From NCBI GenBank assembly GCA_023390155.1, contig JAEWDJ010000084.1, positions 1 to 12,825 of the forward strand: DNA of 12,825 nucleotides, read 5' to 3'. The notes beneath the pieces are model-generated. The model was not told the DNA's origin. It saw only the letters and a program-made list of their open reading frames with translations, and did not search any database. Position 1 is the first letter of the stretch, and the number at the start of each line of letters is the position of its first letter. Shown piece after piece: positions 12,464 to 12,825 of the stretch. The position numbers and the translations under genes were made by a program. Source of the DNA: Actinomycetes bacterium. GTDB lineage: Bacteria > Actinomycetota > Actinomycetes > Actinomycetales > Microbacteriaceae.

Positions 12464-12825
12464 ATGACGCACACAGAAACCTATGAAGCCGGCCTCGAGA
12501 TCCGCCGCGCGGTGGTCGGCGACGAGTATGTCGATCGTTCCCTCGCGGCCGCCAACGACTTCTCCCGCCCTTTGCAGGAGCTCGTCACCCAGTACTGCTG
12601 GGGAGAGATCTGGACGCGCGAGGAGCTCCCGCGCGCGACCCGCAGCATCGTCAACCTCGCCATGATGACGGCGCTCAACCGCCCGCACGAGCTGGAGCTC
12701 CACGTGCGCGGTGCCCTCAACAACGGGGTCAGCGTGACGGAGATCCGGGAGGTGCTCCTGCAGGGGACGATCTATTGCGGAGTCCCCGCCGGGCTGGACG
12801 CGTTCCGGGTGGCGCAGAAGGTCTT
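12464..12825 (+). CDS. carboxymuconolactone decarboxylase (CMD)-family protein, PcaC-like, 3' end off window
   Basis: The 120 visible residues run to the right edge; PcaC-like proteins are about 125-135 aa, so only a short tail is missing. Family features are CWGEIWTR at 45-52, LPRATRSIVNLAMMTALNR at 55-73, ELELHVRGALNNGVSVTEI at 76-94 with the PcaC-type His, and EVLLQGTIYCGVPAGLDAF at 96-114. It lacks the CxxC of AhpD-type peroxidases, so a 4-carboxymuconolactone decarboxylase-like fold and role are more likely. ATG 12464 has a GATGGGGGC purine-rich stretch. It is divergent from the kinase. In sugar loci such proteins may act as lactone or decarboxylase enzymes of unknown substrate. Aromatic catabolism is the textbook role, but no other aromatic gene is in view. 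Confidence 0.85.
   Translation, partial: MTHTETYEAGLEIRRAVVGDEYVDRSLAAANDFSRPLQELVTQYCWGEIWTREELPRATRSIVNLAMMTALNRPHELELHVRGALNNGVSVTEIREVLLQGTIYCGVPAGLDAFRVAQKV

Noticed and set aside
1..12825. Mobile element, defence system or biosynthetic cluster
   Set aside because: There is no transposase, integrase, tRNA, att-like repeat, nuclease or synthase gene; every gene fits carbohydrate metabolism, transport or regulation.

Overview
This window is GC-rich, tightly packed chromosomal sequence. It looks like a high-GC actinobacterium, perhaps a Microbacteriaceae relative (inference). The reasons are strong G/C bias at third codon positions, GTG and TTG starts, and a CUT1 sugar ABC importer encoded without its own ATPase, which is common where actinobacteria share one MsiK/MsmK-type ATPase. 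I see no rRNA, tRNA, CRISPR array, insertion sequence or phage gene.

The layout is a carbohydrate-catabolism locus. On the left, a minus-strand operon starts near 3100-3150 and reads leftward: a COG3618-type amidohydrolase (probable lactonase), a xylose-isomerase-like TIM-barrel enzyme, a possible 26-codon coupled ORF, and a GabD-type aldehyde dehydrogenase cut by the left edge. Divergent from it, a plus-strand run encodes a thiamine-diphosphate enzyme, a triosephosphate-isomerase paralogue, two CUT1 permeases, a lipoprotein sugar-binding protein and a LacI-family regulator. Convergent with the regulator, a two-gene minus-strand operon encodes a fused DhaK-DhaL kinase and an RpiB-type isomerase. 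A carboxymuconolactone-decarboxylase-family gene, divergent from the kinase, is cut by the right edge.

The key inference comes from three enzymes: the DhaK-DhaL kinase, the TPI paralogue and the Cys-type RpiB paralogue. This is the lower pathway known from mycobacterial and proteobacterial tetritol catabolism (LerK/DerK, LerI, DerI): L-erythrulose to L-erythrulose-1-phosphate to D-erythrulose-4-phosphate to D-erythrose-4-phosphate. The usual tetritol dehydrogenase is absent from the window. In its place are a probable lactonase, a TIM-barrel isomerase/decarboxylase-like enzyme, a ThDP lyase/decarboxylase and an aldehyde dehydrogenase. The locus may therefore feed erythrulose from a sugar lactone or sugar acid rather than from a tetritol. 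The D-apionate route, in which a TIM-barrel enzyme (OiaC) decarboxylates 3-oxo-isoapionate to L-erythrulose, is the closest precedent I know. The ThDP step would be new in that setting.

Regulatory structure includes a structured leader before the transporter operon (5644-5784) with a candidate operator, a 40-nt near-perfect palindrome between the binding-protein gene and the regulator gene (8930-8969), and two divergent control regions (3154-3253 and 12306-12463). No intergenic stretch exceeds 300 bases.
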